This document shows, in pieces, positions 45,424-58,900 of a DNA stretch of 64,000 nucleotides. Source of the DNA: Siphonodentalium dalli (lineage: Eukaryota; Mollusca; Scaphopoda; Gadilida; Siphonodentaliidae); contig CP136065.1 of NCBI GenBank assembly GCA_032622095.1, positions 242,217,530 through 242,281,529 of the forward strand, written 5' to 3'. Both the position numbers and the translations under genes were made by a program. The first letter of the stretch is position 1, and every line of letters begins with the position of its first letter. A model generated the notes under the pieces. The model was given only the letters and a program-made list of their open reading frames with translations. It did not search any database and was not told where the DNA came from.

Positions 45424-48400
45424 TCATTCTTGAGAATATTACGCTCCATCAAAAATAAGAGAAAAAATAACCTCGACTGGAAAGACCAAGAATTTTCTAA
45501 ACTGTCGAAGTTTGAATGCAAACTGGAACTCGTTTGTAGATCTTCTCTGTAACATTCAACCAACGTCATGTTGAAACTTATTCGATGTTATCGCACTCTC
45601 CGAAGTCTTTAAAATTAGAGACACTTTCACATTAGAAGGGTACCACCCCTTTGAATATAAATCAAGACCAGATGATGACGATGGACACGGAGGCATCGGG
45701 CTTTTCATAAAGAGCAATCTAAAATATAAACTGCGCCCCGATCTATCGATATTTATCCCCCATGTAATAGAAACTTTGTTTGTAGAAATAAACCCAGGAA
45801 AGAATAATTCGTATGTCGTCGGCTCCATATACAGACCAAATAGTGCTCCACTATCTGACATCTCGGAATTTTCGGACCAACTTGATAGGATTATCATACA
45901 AATAAACGAACCTAATTCTAAAGCATATCTTATAGGTGATTACAACATTGATTTATTACACACATAATAATCATCACAAAACCAGTGAATTCATTAGCAA
46001 AATGTTCGAACGAGGATTTATGCCATTAATAACCAAACCAACGAGGGTAACGGAGTTCTCAGCAACTTTAATCGATCACATATACACAAATAATATATCA
46101 AACTGCAAATTAACCAGCGGAATAATACTAACAGACGTTTCCGATCACTTTGGAGCGTTTCACATTGAGACCGCTACTACAGGCGAAACGCCGTCAGAAA
46201 ATAACTCAACGCTAATACAAATTCGAATAATGTCCGAAAACAACGTCAGAAAGTTTAAGAGTATACTAAACAGCTACTCGTTTGAAGAAGTATTCAGATG
46301 CCAAGGTGTAAATCTCGCATATAATTCGTTCATTAAAATGTAAATTTTTGACAAATATAAGAATTATTGCCGAATATACAATCAGCTAAAAAGAAAAGCA
46401 AAAATCAATATTACGACTATGTACTAAAAGAAAATCAATGTAATATGAGACGAACATGGTCAATATTGAAAGATGCAGTAAAGATGTCTCATGACACGGT
46501 TAAAATTCCGACTGAATTCCTAGTAAATGGAACCACGAAATTATCCGACCCCATATCGATAGCATGTACCTTCAATAACTACTTTTCAGACATAGGTCGA
46601 AAAATTATTAACTCAATTTCACATCGATCAGGTTTGGACTTTACAACATATTTATCGAATAAAAACAAATCGAATTTCTTTAGGTTTCCAACAAATACAG
46701 ATGAAGTGCTCAAGTCGAAACGAACAATAAATGAAACCGTCGACCCACTAACTCATATTTTCAATCTTTCCTTCACACAAGGTGTTGTACCAGAGAAAAT
46801 TTCAAAAATCATGCCAATCTATAAAAACGGCGATCGCAATCGAATTGAGAATAACAGACCCATTAGCATTTAACAGCATTCTCCAAAATGCTGGAAAAAC
46901 TAATGTATCAGCGGCTATCATCTTTTTTGACCAAACACCATATACTACACGAAAACCAGTATCGTTTTCGCAAAAACCACTCTACTATCCGCCCCCTGAT
47001 TTACCTTCTTGAAGAGGTTGCGAATAACAAAACAAAAACGCGTGACTCAACATTGTCTGTCTTCATAGACCAATCAAAGGCATTTGACACAATTAATCAT
47101 GATATTTTACTCCACAAACTAAAGCACAATGGTATACGCGGTATAGCAAACGAATGATTTAAAAGCTACCTATCGGAACGAAAACAGGGTAAACTCCGGG
47201 ATGTTAACAATGAAATACGGTGTACCACAAGGGTTTACTCTTGGACTTTTGTTATTTTTGATTTATGTTAATGACATGCCGAAATGTACGTCCATTAATC
47301 TCCTCTTATTCGCCGATGACACTACTCTGTGTGCATCTGGCAATAACTGTCTCAAAGTGCAGAAAACAATTAACGGAGAACTTGAAAAACTGTTTTAGAT
47401 GGTGTTGTAGCAATAGTTTATCAATTAATGGGTCAAAGAGTAAATACATGCTCATACACCCCCAAAACAACGACTCTAAATGGAACGATATTAGGATACA
47501 ACTGAATCATAATGAACTTACCCGTGTTGGAAACCAATACAAAGAAAATATCTCAAAATTATCAGGGTGATCATAGACGAGAACCTCACATTCAAGTATC
47601 ATATATCCATGATGACAAAAACTCTTTCCCATGCCACATACTACTTAAACATGGCAAAAATATTTCTCCCCAAAAACGCACTCAAAACCCTTTATTTCGT
47701 TCTCATTCACAGTCACCTCACGTACGGCTTAATAATATGGGGCCATGCAAATATAACAGGATCATTATTCAAGTTTCAAAAGAAAGCCATACGCATTATA
47801 TGCAAGACGAAATATCGTAGCCATACCGAACCACTTTTTAAGAGGGAACAGATCCTCAAACTGCATGATCTATATCATCTCCAAATCGCATTATTAATGT
47901 ATAATTGGAAAAATAAAACTCTCCCATCATCATTCGATAAAACATTCAAATATACACCCATATCTATAACCAGACAAGCCGGAAGTTTGATGATGACAAA
48001 ACCGATGAACAATTTTTCAATAATACTACCAAAACACGCATTCCCCAATGTATGGAATTGCTTGAATGCTTCGCACACAAATTCTCCAAATAAAACACAA
48101 TTCAAAAAGTCTATCACCAATAATCTATTATCACAATATAGTAATGCTACCATATGTAAACATCGAGAATGTAAATCCTGCAGAGTAGCAAGTGGAAATT
48201 ACTGAACTATTATTGGCATGTCCCAACAAGTATGAGTCACCCTGGTACCCTCCCCTACAATGGGCAATTTAATAATACATATCATTTCATGCACGTACAT
48301 AACTAGCTTAGCCCTAACATTAAACACATATTCGAATGTCAAACTGTCCTGTTTTGTAAGAAGATTTCTCATTGATAAACCATTCAACGCTCATCCTTGT

Positions 48401-48520
48401 TGTAAATACTCACTATTCACATATGAACCCCATCTTTATTATACATATGACGTTATATTACAGGGGTGACAGGAAGACGGCCTGCATTGGCCATGCCACC
48501 CCTGCACATGTAAATTTGTA
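45424..48520 (+). pseudogene. Jockey/CR1-type LINE, nearly full-length ORF2, broken
   Basis: Frameshifted + strand reading shows: SLNANWNSFVDLLCNI and DVIALSEVF (start of an AP-type endonuclease, about 45505-45605), GGIGLFIKSN, GSIYRPN and LIGDYNIDLL (endonuclease core, to 45960); SDHFGAF near 46140 (endonuclease end); RT with KIMPIYKNGDRN--NNRPISI (46800-46870), FRKNHST (46960), FIDQSKAFDTINHDIL (47060), GVPQGFTLG (47220) and the catalytic LFADDTTL (47310); and a C-terminal tail with YGLIIWGHA and SHTEPLFKREQILKLHDLY (47567-48205). A 3' UTR with GGTGACAGGAAGAC follows. ORF1 was not found. The catalytic motifs survive, but at least five frame breaks and stops abolish the ORF. Confidence 0.92.
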
Positions 48521-49294
48521 TACATATATGTACCACTGATGTATTGTATAATTGTGCAACTAAACATTCAAACAATATAGTTTATGCACAGGGACGTGGC
48601 TTGATGTTTTTCGTTCGGCAGGGGGGTCCAGCCCAATGTTCCGAACAGTAGGACATTTCATTTCTCACACCCATTCCCCTTCGGGTTAATTAGATTTTTG
48701 AAACTGCATGGTATCCCAATATTTACAGTTATTGAAGCATTCTAATATGACAACCATCACTTGTGGTTGACAAATTATCAGTGCCACTTTGATTCCAAAC
48801 TTTCCCCACTACGAAGACATTACCTTTACTTATCACCATAGAATGTTAACAATATGTCAGGCCTCGATTTCTTTTTGTTTACGTACTTTTTTAAATCGGA
48901 CTGAATATATTAATACATGCAAATTCAGGCCTCGATTTGTTTTTGTTTGTTTGCTTTTTGTAAATGATTTGCAGTTTTTGACATGACACAGTGGATGGGA
49001 CAGGACCACCGTTCGACAATATATATTGCCGGTGGGAGAAACACGAACATGAACTGTCTATAACAGGTACATTCGTGAAAATATCTGTTGTTTTTTATTC
49101 ATTAAAATGTTTTCACTGGCCTATATATAGTCAGGCCGTTTGGAGAATATATTGAAATTAAAACTTTAAAACTTCAAAATCCTAGCATCAGAAATGACCA
49201 GAAGCTTTCCAAGTGTCATAAATTTCCAACCAGCCACACCCCTATACAGGGACTTCCCTTATACAAAAACACTATACAATGTTTTTGTGTACAT
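48521..49294. other. Old repeat remnants, no gene
   Basis: TCAGGCCTCGATTT occurs twice here (about 48859, 48926) and again near 50499. The segment 49140-49260 (CTTTAAAACTTCAAAAT...AAATTTCCAACCAGCCACACCCC) resembles 50570-50700. This suggests a diverged interspersed repeat that I cannot name. Confidence 0.5.
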
Positions 49295-49815
49295 TTAAAG
49301 ATGCGGGCGGCGTTGGCGGTGGGTATGCTGTTAAACTATTCACCTCCGTCAAAAACCGCCATCAACAGAAGGAATAGTAAGATATAGAGAGACTCTGCTC
49401 TTATGCCAATAAGAAATATGGCATAAACAGTATGTTATTTTCAATGTTTTCCCTTTTGCTATGTAAACAAAAGCAAAAAAATGTTGTTTCCTGGCCTTTG
49501 TTTAGATCCGGATATGGTAAAAATAAAGAGCGTTATTTGTTACTGTTTTCCTGGTATGGAAGTAATAAAGAGCGTTTACATATTGTTCTGTGTGATTAGC
49601 CAATAGAATTGCGCTGTGTTATGTAAACAGAAGCACAACTTATGTAACACAAACAGTCTCTTGTTTACGTACACCATCGTTCGTCTTGACAACAATATAC
49701 TATTTACGCGCTGATTATGTTTGACATATATGAGCGGAACTGTATATATTTTGGTGTTGATGGCGATTTGAACAAATGTAAATATTTCTGCAACGAACAC
49801 CGCCCGTGCATTTAA
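49295..49815. mobile_element. TTAA MITE family 2, copy 3
   Basis: TTAA at both ends (49295-49298, 49812-49815), termini AAAGATGCGGGCGGCGTT and AACACCGCCCGTGCATTT. Complete, 521 bp. Confidence 0.93.
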
Positions 49816-51217
49816 GTCCAAAACTGATACAACTCCGCCATGTGGAGTCCAATCAATTTAAACATTGGTGGTATATAGGCTCCCATGTTGTCGAATGTTT
49901 TGTATGTGATGGTAACACACCAGTATTTACCAGAGAATAATGTAAGTATGGCACAATGTGCCTTTACTTGGAATATGTCCTTTTTCACGGACTGTACATG
50001 GCTTTTACCAGAGTATATCATTGTTCATGTGACTACCATATTCTACCTGAGTTGCGCCATGTAAATCACGGTTTACCTGGCTTTTACCAGAGTGTTTTGT
50101 TTTATAAGGAGTGGCTAAAAGATATTTGTTGGAAGTGTATACCTTGGAATTTCCAACTGCACCCCTCCCAATTGAACCAGACTCAAATTCCAAGTTCGCG
50201 TAAAACCAACTGCACCCCGTTTGGCTTGAAATTTCCGATATGCCGCCTCAATCTCTATTTTAGTTTATTTTAATGAATATTAGTCTCCGACTGACCACCG
50301 GGATGGATGAGGACCATATGTCATATTTTGAAATCTGACAAGTAAATTCATGCGTCCGTTTGAATCAAAATAGATTATCAGTTTTAATTGGCCATCGGAA
50401 AGAGTCCGGGAACATTCGACCCAGTGGGAGAACATTTTGAAATATGAACATGCAAACTGCACCTAGAGGCATCTGGAAGTTTAACTCCAGGACAATTCAG
50501 GCCTCGATTTAAAAACAAATAATTAGCAGTTTTTTATTGCCACTGATGAGGGATAGGGACGCCTCAGAATAGATCGTGGGAAAACATTTTGAAATCGGAA
50601 CCTTAAAACTACAAAATAGTAATATTTAGAATTACCACAAGCTATCCAAGAGTTGGAGATTACCTACCTGACACCCCCCTAAGGTTGGAACATTTCCAAC
50701 TGATGGTGGCCATTTCAGTCCAAGAATTTGACCAAAAGCAGGAAAATAGATCACGGTCGGTATAAAATTCCCCACTAATAATTAGTTGGAAAATCAAACG
50801 ACGAGAAAACTTGCAACCGATTTTCGGTGTTAAATCTACAACTACTGGTATGTAAGGTATGACATTTTCAACTCATACCATGTCCCTGTCCCTAAGATTG
50901 GAAAATATCCAACTGATGGCCATTTCCGTCGAAAGTTTTGACCAAAAGTTTGAAAATATACGACTGCATATATACGACTAGTCTACAAAATCAACAGATT
51001 CACCATTAATTGTTAATTACCCCCCCCCTCATATCGCCACATCTAAGTCACTGTTTCGATTGTCATTTTGTGTCGTGTTATTTGATGTTCTCGAATCACG
51101 TCCGGAGTTCGCATCAAATAATCCCTTACGTATATATAAGAATGCCCATGGCTATTATTTACACAATACCCGTGTCCTTGGGTGTTCGTAACAGAAAATC
51201 CTGACTATGCTGAACAC
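49816..51217. other. Old repeat remnants, no gene
   Basis: Several diverged blocks share TTTCCAACTGATGGCCATTT and TGGCTTTTACCAGAGT motifs (for example 50010 and 50080; 50690 and 50910). No coding similarity. Confidence 0.45.
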
Positions 51218-51225
51218 CTACGTTA

Positions 51226-53372
51226 GGGATTGACTATTTCGAGTAACAGGAACGGTACGAGGAACAGGAACGAGTTCCGAGTAACAGAATGACTATTTCG
51301 AGTAACAGGAACGAGGAACAGAGATATAAGCTCACATTTCTCGCGTTTTGCTCTATGTAACGATACATATTATACATCATTCGAAAGGTTAGCATAGCCC
51401 CTTCATTAATAGTGCAACATTTAGACACTAATATTGCGAACAAAGCGTACACTTGGCCAGGAACGGCGAGCGTTGAATAAGAAATTAGCTAAAAACGAAA
51501 AAATCCGAGTACCGGGAATCAGGAACAGAGATATAAGCTCACTTTTATCGCGTTTTACGCTATGTAACGATACATATTGTACATCATTCGAAAGGTTAGC
51601 ATATCCCCTTCATTAATATTGCAACATTTAGACACTAATATTGCGAACAAAGCGTACATTTGGCCAGGAACGGCGAGCGTTGAATAAGAAATTAGCTAAA
51701 AACTGGAAAAAATCCGACTAACAGGAATCAGGAACAGAGATATAAGCTCACATATCTCGCGTTTTACGCTATGTAAAAATACATATTATACATCATTCGA
51801 TAGGTTAGCATATTCCCTTCATTAATATTGCACCATTTAGACACCAATATTGCGAACAAAGCGTACATTTGGCCAAGAACGGCGAGCGTTGAATAAGAAA
51901 TTAGCTAAAAACTGGAAAAAATACGACTAACAGGAATCAAGAACAGAGATATAAGCTCACATTTAGACACTAATATCTACATTAATTTTAGGGATACGAT
52001 TCATATGCGATATTATCGAGATATATAGTGCTGTCTGTCATGAGATATACTACTCATTTGATAGGCAGGTTGCTCCTGTGGCATCGGGCAGTCGCAATTC
52101 TCGCCCAACGTTCCACCTAGGGCGAGGCTTGTTTACCTCTCATGTCGGGTATGTTCGATGCCATGCGATCAACCGGGCTATTTGTGATTATTGTATGCTA
52201 TGCCATATCTACATTAATTTTAGGGATACGATTCATATGCGATATTATCGAGATATATAGTGCTGTCTGTCATGAGATATACATACTCATTTGATAGGTC
52301 GGTTGCTCCTGTGGCATCGGGCAGTCGCAATTCTCGCCCAACGTTCCACCTAGGGCGAGTCTTGTTTACCTCATGTTGGGTATATTCGATGCCATGCGAT
52401 CAACTGGGCTATCAGGTGATTATTGTATGCTATGCCATATGCAAAAAAACTCAATAGCGGTGTAGATTGGATATTAATTGTAAAACAACTCATAAACAAG
52501 AAAACCATAATCAGAAATGGTAACCCCATCAAGATTATATTATTACACATAGATATAAATTATTAAATAAAAGTTGAATTTATTGGTTACATGAATGCAC
52601 ATCAGACTTCGGATTAAACAACTGATCCTTAAAATTATTACTAAAAACTACAGCTTATTACCGCAGGTTTCTAATTCACCACACCAGAAGTCTCTAAATG
52701 CGGATAAATCGGAGTCATTTGTGTTCCTGCCATAAAACCTTCAACAGCGGTCCAGCCGTTGTTGATATATAAACATTAAAGCAACTAATGCGGGGGAGAA
52801 TGATGTAAAATATGTATTTTTAAATAGCGTAAAACGTGAGTAATATGCGCTTATATCTCTGTTCCTGATTCCTGTTAGTCGGATTTTTTCCAGTTTTTAG
52901 CTAATTTCTTATTCAACGCTCGCCGTTCCTGGCCAAGTGTACGCTTTGTTCGCAATATTAGTGTCTAAATGTTGCAATATTAATGAAGGGGATATGCTAA
53001 CCTTTCGAATGATGTATAATATGTATTTTTACATATGGCAAAACGCGAGAAATGTGAGCTTATATCTCTGTTCCTGATTCCCGGTACTCGGATTTTTTCC
53101 AGTTTTTAGCTAATTTCTTATTCAACGCTCGCCGTTCCTGGCCAAGTGTACGCTTTGTTCGCAATATTAGTGTCTAAATGGTGCAATATTAATGATGGGG
53201 ATATGCTAACCTTTCGAATGATGTATAATATGTATCGTTACATAGAGCAAAACGCGAGAAATGTGAGCTTATATCTCTGTTCCTCGTTCCTGTTACTCGA
53301 AATAGTCATTCTGTTACTCGGAACTCGTTCCTGTTCCTCGTTTCGTTCCTGTTACTCGAAATAGTCAATCCC
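51226..53372. mobile_element. 2.15-kb foldback element with 8-bp target duplication
   Basis: Begins GGGATTGACTATTTCGAGTA and ends with the complement. Flanks CTACGTTA (51218-51225) and CTACTTTA (53373-53380) match at 7 of 8 bases, a hAT-length target duplication. The left arm (to about 51975) contains about 3.5 tandem units of 200-217 bp, each with GGAACAGAGATATAAGCTCA; the right arm (about 52810-53372) contains the same units inverted. The spacer holds a duplicated 228-bp block. No transposase, so non-autonomous. Confidence 0.92.
51979..52438. repeat. Tandem duplication of ~228 bp in the foldback spacer
   Basis: Two adjacent copies (51979-52206, 52207-52438), each starting ATCTACATTAATTTTAGGGA and containing GTGGCATCGGGCAGTCGCAA. 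High identity, with a few small indels. Confidence 0.93.
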
Positions 53373-53939
53373 CTACTTTACACTAATGCTTCAACAGGAT
53401 GCCAGATAACAGCCATATCAGGACAAAGCGATAACACGCAGGTGTGTTTTACATATAACGAATGTGGTATAAATAATAGTATAAGTGCCCATTCGTATAA
53501 CTATAAGGTCAATGCAGAACAAGGGAGCTGGGTTTTACATTGTACTAAAACTTACATCCTTTCTTCTACCTCGAACTTCGTTTTAAACGAATGTCAACTT
53601 TTTAATCTGCTTGAACGAGTTCCCATTGCATCCTATTTCATTGCTCTAGTGTACTTAGTGCTTGTGAACCCCACACACTTCAATTTATTGTCGATATTGG
53701 TGTTTATCTTATTTACATATATCAACGGGTAACATATACCAGAACGATAGCGTATATATCGTATAAAATATGAGCTTTTGTAACTTGATGAATTCAGAGT
53801 TCGTGTCAAAAATTAGTTTATGCATATCCGACATGTCCAAATGTTAAATAAGTACGTCCACAGTCTATATTGCCTATATAATTTGTACATTAATCTGTTC
53901 TGTAACTCAAGATTAATTATGTACTCTGTATCGCAGCCT

Positions 53940-54290
53940 TTGGAAAAGCTGGGGTGGAATATCGAATGAGCATTTGATATATGGACGCCAGAGTTAGTTT
54001 CGAATCAACCGACAACCCTGATTCAAACACAAACGGTCCCGCCAGAGTTAAAACGAGGTTTAATCATAACAATATATAAATTAAGGTGGCTCGAAAACCA
54101 AGAACATATTTTGACAACCAACAGTGTTACAGAGTTATAATGCTGATACCCATTGTTTACAAGTTAATCGAACAAGCTAGGAAAAAACTATAGTTACTAT
54201 ACGCCCCAAATTTACTCGATGCAGATCCGCTTCAACACGGATTTAAAAAAGCATAAACGCAACAATGACATCATATTTAATGACATAATA
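53940..54290 (+). pseudogene. LINE reverse transcriptase N-terminal fragment, very degraded
   Basis: Across frameshifts the + strand gives GKAG--NIEHLIYG, VPPELKRGLIITIYK and IVYKLIEQARK followed by DADPLQHGFKKA. This matches the start of LINE RT domains (GK--G-D-I--EHLIY; P--LK-G-I-PIYK; YK--E; Q-GF--). It may belong to the family at 3160-4425 and 61470-62370. Confidence 0.7.
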
Positions 54291-54299
54291 TATCACATA

Positions 54300-55224
54300 T
54301 ATGCGTTTGTTTAAGTCGCGCGCTCGTTTCTAGTTTTTATATTTTGTATTTATATTCCACTCGCTTTGTTAACGACAGGCCTCTAGAACCCGAATGCTGT
54401 ACATAATGTACAAGAAGCGACATCATATTTTGAACCAGGAACGTTAAAGCCACAAGGCGGTTTGCCAAAATACACATAACATTATTCGCTTTTGAATTTT
54501 TCTCAGTATCGAAACATGTCGATGAATATGCGAACTAACTTTCTACGAACATTGTTTAACCCACAAAAACACGCATTGAAGTAATGAACATTACAACTGT
54601 GAATACGGTGTTTGGGTCCCAAACACAAAACAGCCATTTGCTCGACATGGAACAGAAAAAAAAATTCCGTCATAGTTTATTCGTGATATATATAGTAGCA
54701 ATAAAGAGCGTTTTTCTGACTTCTGGCGAAAAGTTAAAAACGGCTGAAAAATGGCTTACTTTGACAAGTATTTTTCAGAGCACATGAAGTCGCTATATCA
54801 ATAGTTCGTATATTTTTCGACCTATCGTATCCGTCGCTCCAAATTACGTAGAAAAACAATTAGGGTATCGAATGAGACATGTCCATTTAAAATGAATATA
54901 CTGCGTTGACGAGTAATGTTGTAGCTACATGTACACGTCTGTCACCTGAGTTTAAAATTCAATATATATTATTAATCTGCATTTGTTCATTGTATGTGCT
55001 ATTGGTAATTATATTTATTTAGGAAATTAATTTTACAAATAACATTATAAATATGAAGTTTATATCATATAAACAGTAAACATTATATAAGCGAACAGTT
55101 CACTGTTTGTTTGCTCATACACACACCCGGGCGTTTGCGTGCGAAAAGCTTTGCACATGGCATGAGCAGATTGACCCTAACGAATATAGTCATTCAAGCG
55201 ATAGGTGATCGTCTGTACCTGTCC
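54300..55224. other. No recognised feature
   Basis: AT-rich. An isolated AATAAAGAGCGTTT at about 54700 resembles the internal motif of the family-2 MITE. Confidence 0.4.
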
Positions 55225-55661
55225 TAGACAGACTTTGTTTTTATACCAATCAGAACTATGCCATAAACAATATGTTATTGTCAAATGTTTTTCCTTTGTT
55301 ATGTAAACAAAAGCAAAACACGTTATAGAACCTGGCTTTTGTTTAGATCCGGATATGGTAAATATAAAGAGCGTTATGTGTTACTGTTTTCCTGATATGG
55401 AAATAATAAAGAGCGTTTATATCATTTGTGCGTGATTAACCAATAGAATTGCACTGTATTATGTAAACATAAGAAACAATTATGTAACACGAGCAGGCTC
55501 TCGTTTACGTAACCAGCGTACGTCTTGACGACAATATACTATATACGCGCTGATTATGTTTGGTATATGAACACAACTATAGATATTTTAATATTCCTTC
55601 TGTTGATGGCGATTTGAACAAAAATGAATATTTCTGCAGCGAACGCCGCCCGTGCCTTTAA
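55225..55661. mobile_element. TTAA MITE family 2, copy 4, 5'-truncated
   Basis: Starts at the TAGACAGACTTTGT position of the family, lacking the first ~85 bp including the left terminus. The right end GCCGCCCGTGCCTTTAA is intact and runs straight into the minisatellite. Confidence 0.9.
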
Positions 55662-55940
55662 TGGATCGGCGTGTGCAGTGTGGACAATGTTCAGTGAATC
55701 ATCATGAGATATCATGGATCGGCGTGTGCAGTGTGGACAATGTTCAGTGAATCATCATGAGATATCATGGATCGGCGTGTGCAGTGTGGACAATGTTCAG
55801 TGAATCATCATGAGATATCATGGATCGGCGTGTGCAGTGTGGACAATGTTCAGTGAATCATCATGAGATATCCGAGGATAACACGTGTGCAGTGTGGACA
55901 ATGTTCAGTGAATCATCATGAGATATCCGAGGATAACACG
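55661..55940. repeat. 53-bp minisatellite, five units
   Basis: Four units start at 55661, 55714, 55767 and 55820 with ATGGATCGGCGTGTGCAGTG and appear identical; a fifth variant unit (55873-55927) begins CGAGGATAACACGTGTGCAG, and a partial CGAGGATAACACG follows. Perfect identity indicates recent expansion. Confidence 0.97.
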
Positions 55941-58900
55941 CGGACGTGGTTTTCGGCTACCCTCATGGTTATTATCAGCTCTTCCCAAAGTAGCATGGCG
56001 AGGAAACGCACATAAGCTATGAATTCGCCCAGACACATAGCCTCCGAGGTAATACAGTCAAATACTACACAAAATATTGTTTGAATTATAGAGTTAGCAG
56101 AATTAACCATTAAATTTCATCCATATTCTACACTGCCTGAAACATGTCTATTAATTTTAGAACATCGAACTGTTCAGCTATATTCTGTGTTTTGTCTGGT
56201 AACACTCGGTCGTTATAAATATTGTCCAAGACAAATAGACGTGTCGCCATGTGGTTCAAGTTGTTGAGTAGTATCATATCACATAATTAAAGATACTCTA
56301 TACCTTCCCGGCCCCCTTGCGAACTCGACCCAGAGAAGATGGCACCGTGAGTAACAGAAACATTGTTGTTTAAAATAATTCTGTATTTAGTTATGAATAC
56401 CAATACTATATATGAAAATGGAAATGCAGCACACACATACACTGTAGTTGACTTTCAATTGTTTAAAGGTTTCATTTTCAATCGAAAACTATGCAGATAC
56501 CCATTTTTCAATAATGCAATGTTCTGAAATGTTAGCATTTTAGCCCTTTTTATGAAAACTTTAATTTGGAAAGTCCCATTAATAAATATATTGTAAATTG
56601 GTAATATGGTGTTCAAATGGTTTACTTTCTCTTCACTTTCACAATGATTTGGTTTAGTTAGGTATTAAGTTCAGTCCATGGTTAATTAAGTGTTATGTCA
56701 GAACTAAACTGTTCTCCATTTTTGGCGGGAAAATGAGATATTGGTATCGTTCCATTCATGGCGGGATTTCCTGTCCGAAAATCACCAGATATCGTGTCTA
56801 ATGTATATATACCAAATTTGAATGAGAGACTGTGTAAATCTGCAACATCTCATACCCATGCCAGTGCTATATTGTTCTATCTCCAATGTGAACCAAGGAA
56901 TCTATTTATTTTGTACCACGTGATTAAATCAATTTCAGTGCTAAAATGTTGTATCTCTGATCTTCGATAGAAAGCAATGTAACCCGAAATTGGCAGAGTG
57001 CCCGAGAAGTGACTAGCTGGATATAATGCTGTCTCACTCCTAGGTATGAAATCTTATTTCTAAGATAATTATTTGATTAAAATAACACACAACAAGGCAT
57101 TATTTTGGATTTTTGCACGTTTATATGATTAAAAAACACCAACAAAAAAAACGGATTTTTTTATACAAATTGTTCTATGTCCAAAGTGTTTTCTCGTGAT
57201 TACACCCAAGATATCATATGTTTTGACTCGAAACTCATCTTCCAAAACATAATGAGAACCGGGGGGGGGGGGGTAAAAACTTTACAGTCGATTTTAAAAC
57301 ATGGAGATAGAATACTTAAGTTCTGATGCGACGAATTGACACTAAAATAAAATTAATTAGCCATGGCCTCAATGGAATATCAACATTGTCATTATGAGTG
57401 CAAAATCGCTAAAATTATAAGCCGCAATGTTTTCAACTAAGGGTACGTTCACATGCTGCCACATGTACATGGTAATTTTGCTGGTAATTTGTTCCAAAGA
57501 GCTGTCATGTGCTAGGATTTTATTGGGAAAGTGCTTATAAATATATATGTATAACAGTTTACAGTTTGCTACACCACAGTGGGATCTTTGTAAATCATTT
57601 TAAAGATTTTATTAAATTTGTCTACAATAAACCATCAATATCCGTCAAGAGTCAATCATGCAATCACGCGAAGCATTTAGTCCCTCTAACAAGCGATAAC
57701 ACAATCAATGACATATATCCTGCGTTTGTAAATCTTTCACAATTGTTCAATGGATAGCCATCAGCGATTAAATTCATGAACATTTAAAACGCTATTATGC
57801 TAGCTGTGTGAACAAAACCTAAGGGGTCAACTATCTGACATTACTAACTATATAGTTCACTCTGAACACACATAAATGTTGGGCGAAGGAGAATATCACT
57901 CGATCGGTTCGACCTCCCTTGCTACTCACGCTCGCGGGCCGCATTCTAACAGAAATAACGACCACCACCATAATTTTATTATACAAAAACCCATTATTAT
58001 TCACGGTGTCATAGGATAGCAGTAAAGATACTGGGATTTCGTATATATGCATGATACGGTGTTGGATGTTTAATCTTCTGTTTACATAGTCACCATAATT
58101 ATTGTGATTTAATATGTTGGTCCCCTGGCTGCCAATGTACGGTGATGTTTCTAGGATTTGTTCACACTAAGTTAAACTGGGTTGCTCTTGGAGACATATT
58201 ATGGACTTACTTCAGTGAATAAAACAGATTAGTTAGTATCCAAACACTACCTCCGCTGGAAGAATGCAGCAATCAACTAAGATTAACGAAAATTCTAACC
58301 ATATTGACTGTACCATTTCAGAGAACACATCGTTCGAATTACTCACAAATGTAAATATTTAATAATATTTACATTATTCGGGACTAAATTATTATTGGGT
58401 TAAACATTACGGTAATGAATTCGCCAACAACAGTCTATGCATGCAATCTGTTTATAACAATAGCGGTGTTACCTCCCTATTTTGATATACAATTTATGAA
58501 AATAAGTAAAGTCGGCATGATTCTTGTGTTTCCGCTCTGAACGCACCAGCGGGGTGTTTCACATTACTTCAAATAATTTTGCAGTGACTCTCCATGATGT
58601 TGATTTAGACTCATAGGAATGATTTTGGCTGTAAATGGAGGCTATGAAAACTTGACAGATATATTGATGTTTGTTAGACTCCAACTGAATGCTGCTTTGA
58701 GTTAAACAGTATTGACGGTTTATATCTTTTTTGCTATGAATGCAAGCTTATAGTAATTCTGTACGTTGCGAAATATTTGTTCTGATTTTAACATGTGTAT
58801 AACTCATCTTTGAATTTTCGCTTTATGGCATGTTTTGTCTACACGTGTCACATTTTGGCGCATTTGCCTCTGACTCAAGTGACTTCTATCAAACACTGGC

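Noticed and set aside
51234-51452. Near-identical 72-aa frame in both arms of the foldback (51234-51452 minus, 53146-53364 plus) as a real protein
   Set aside because: The match follows from the inverted arms being near-identical at DNA level; repeated-unit origin and no family make coding unlikely.
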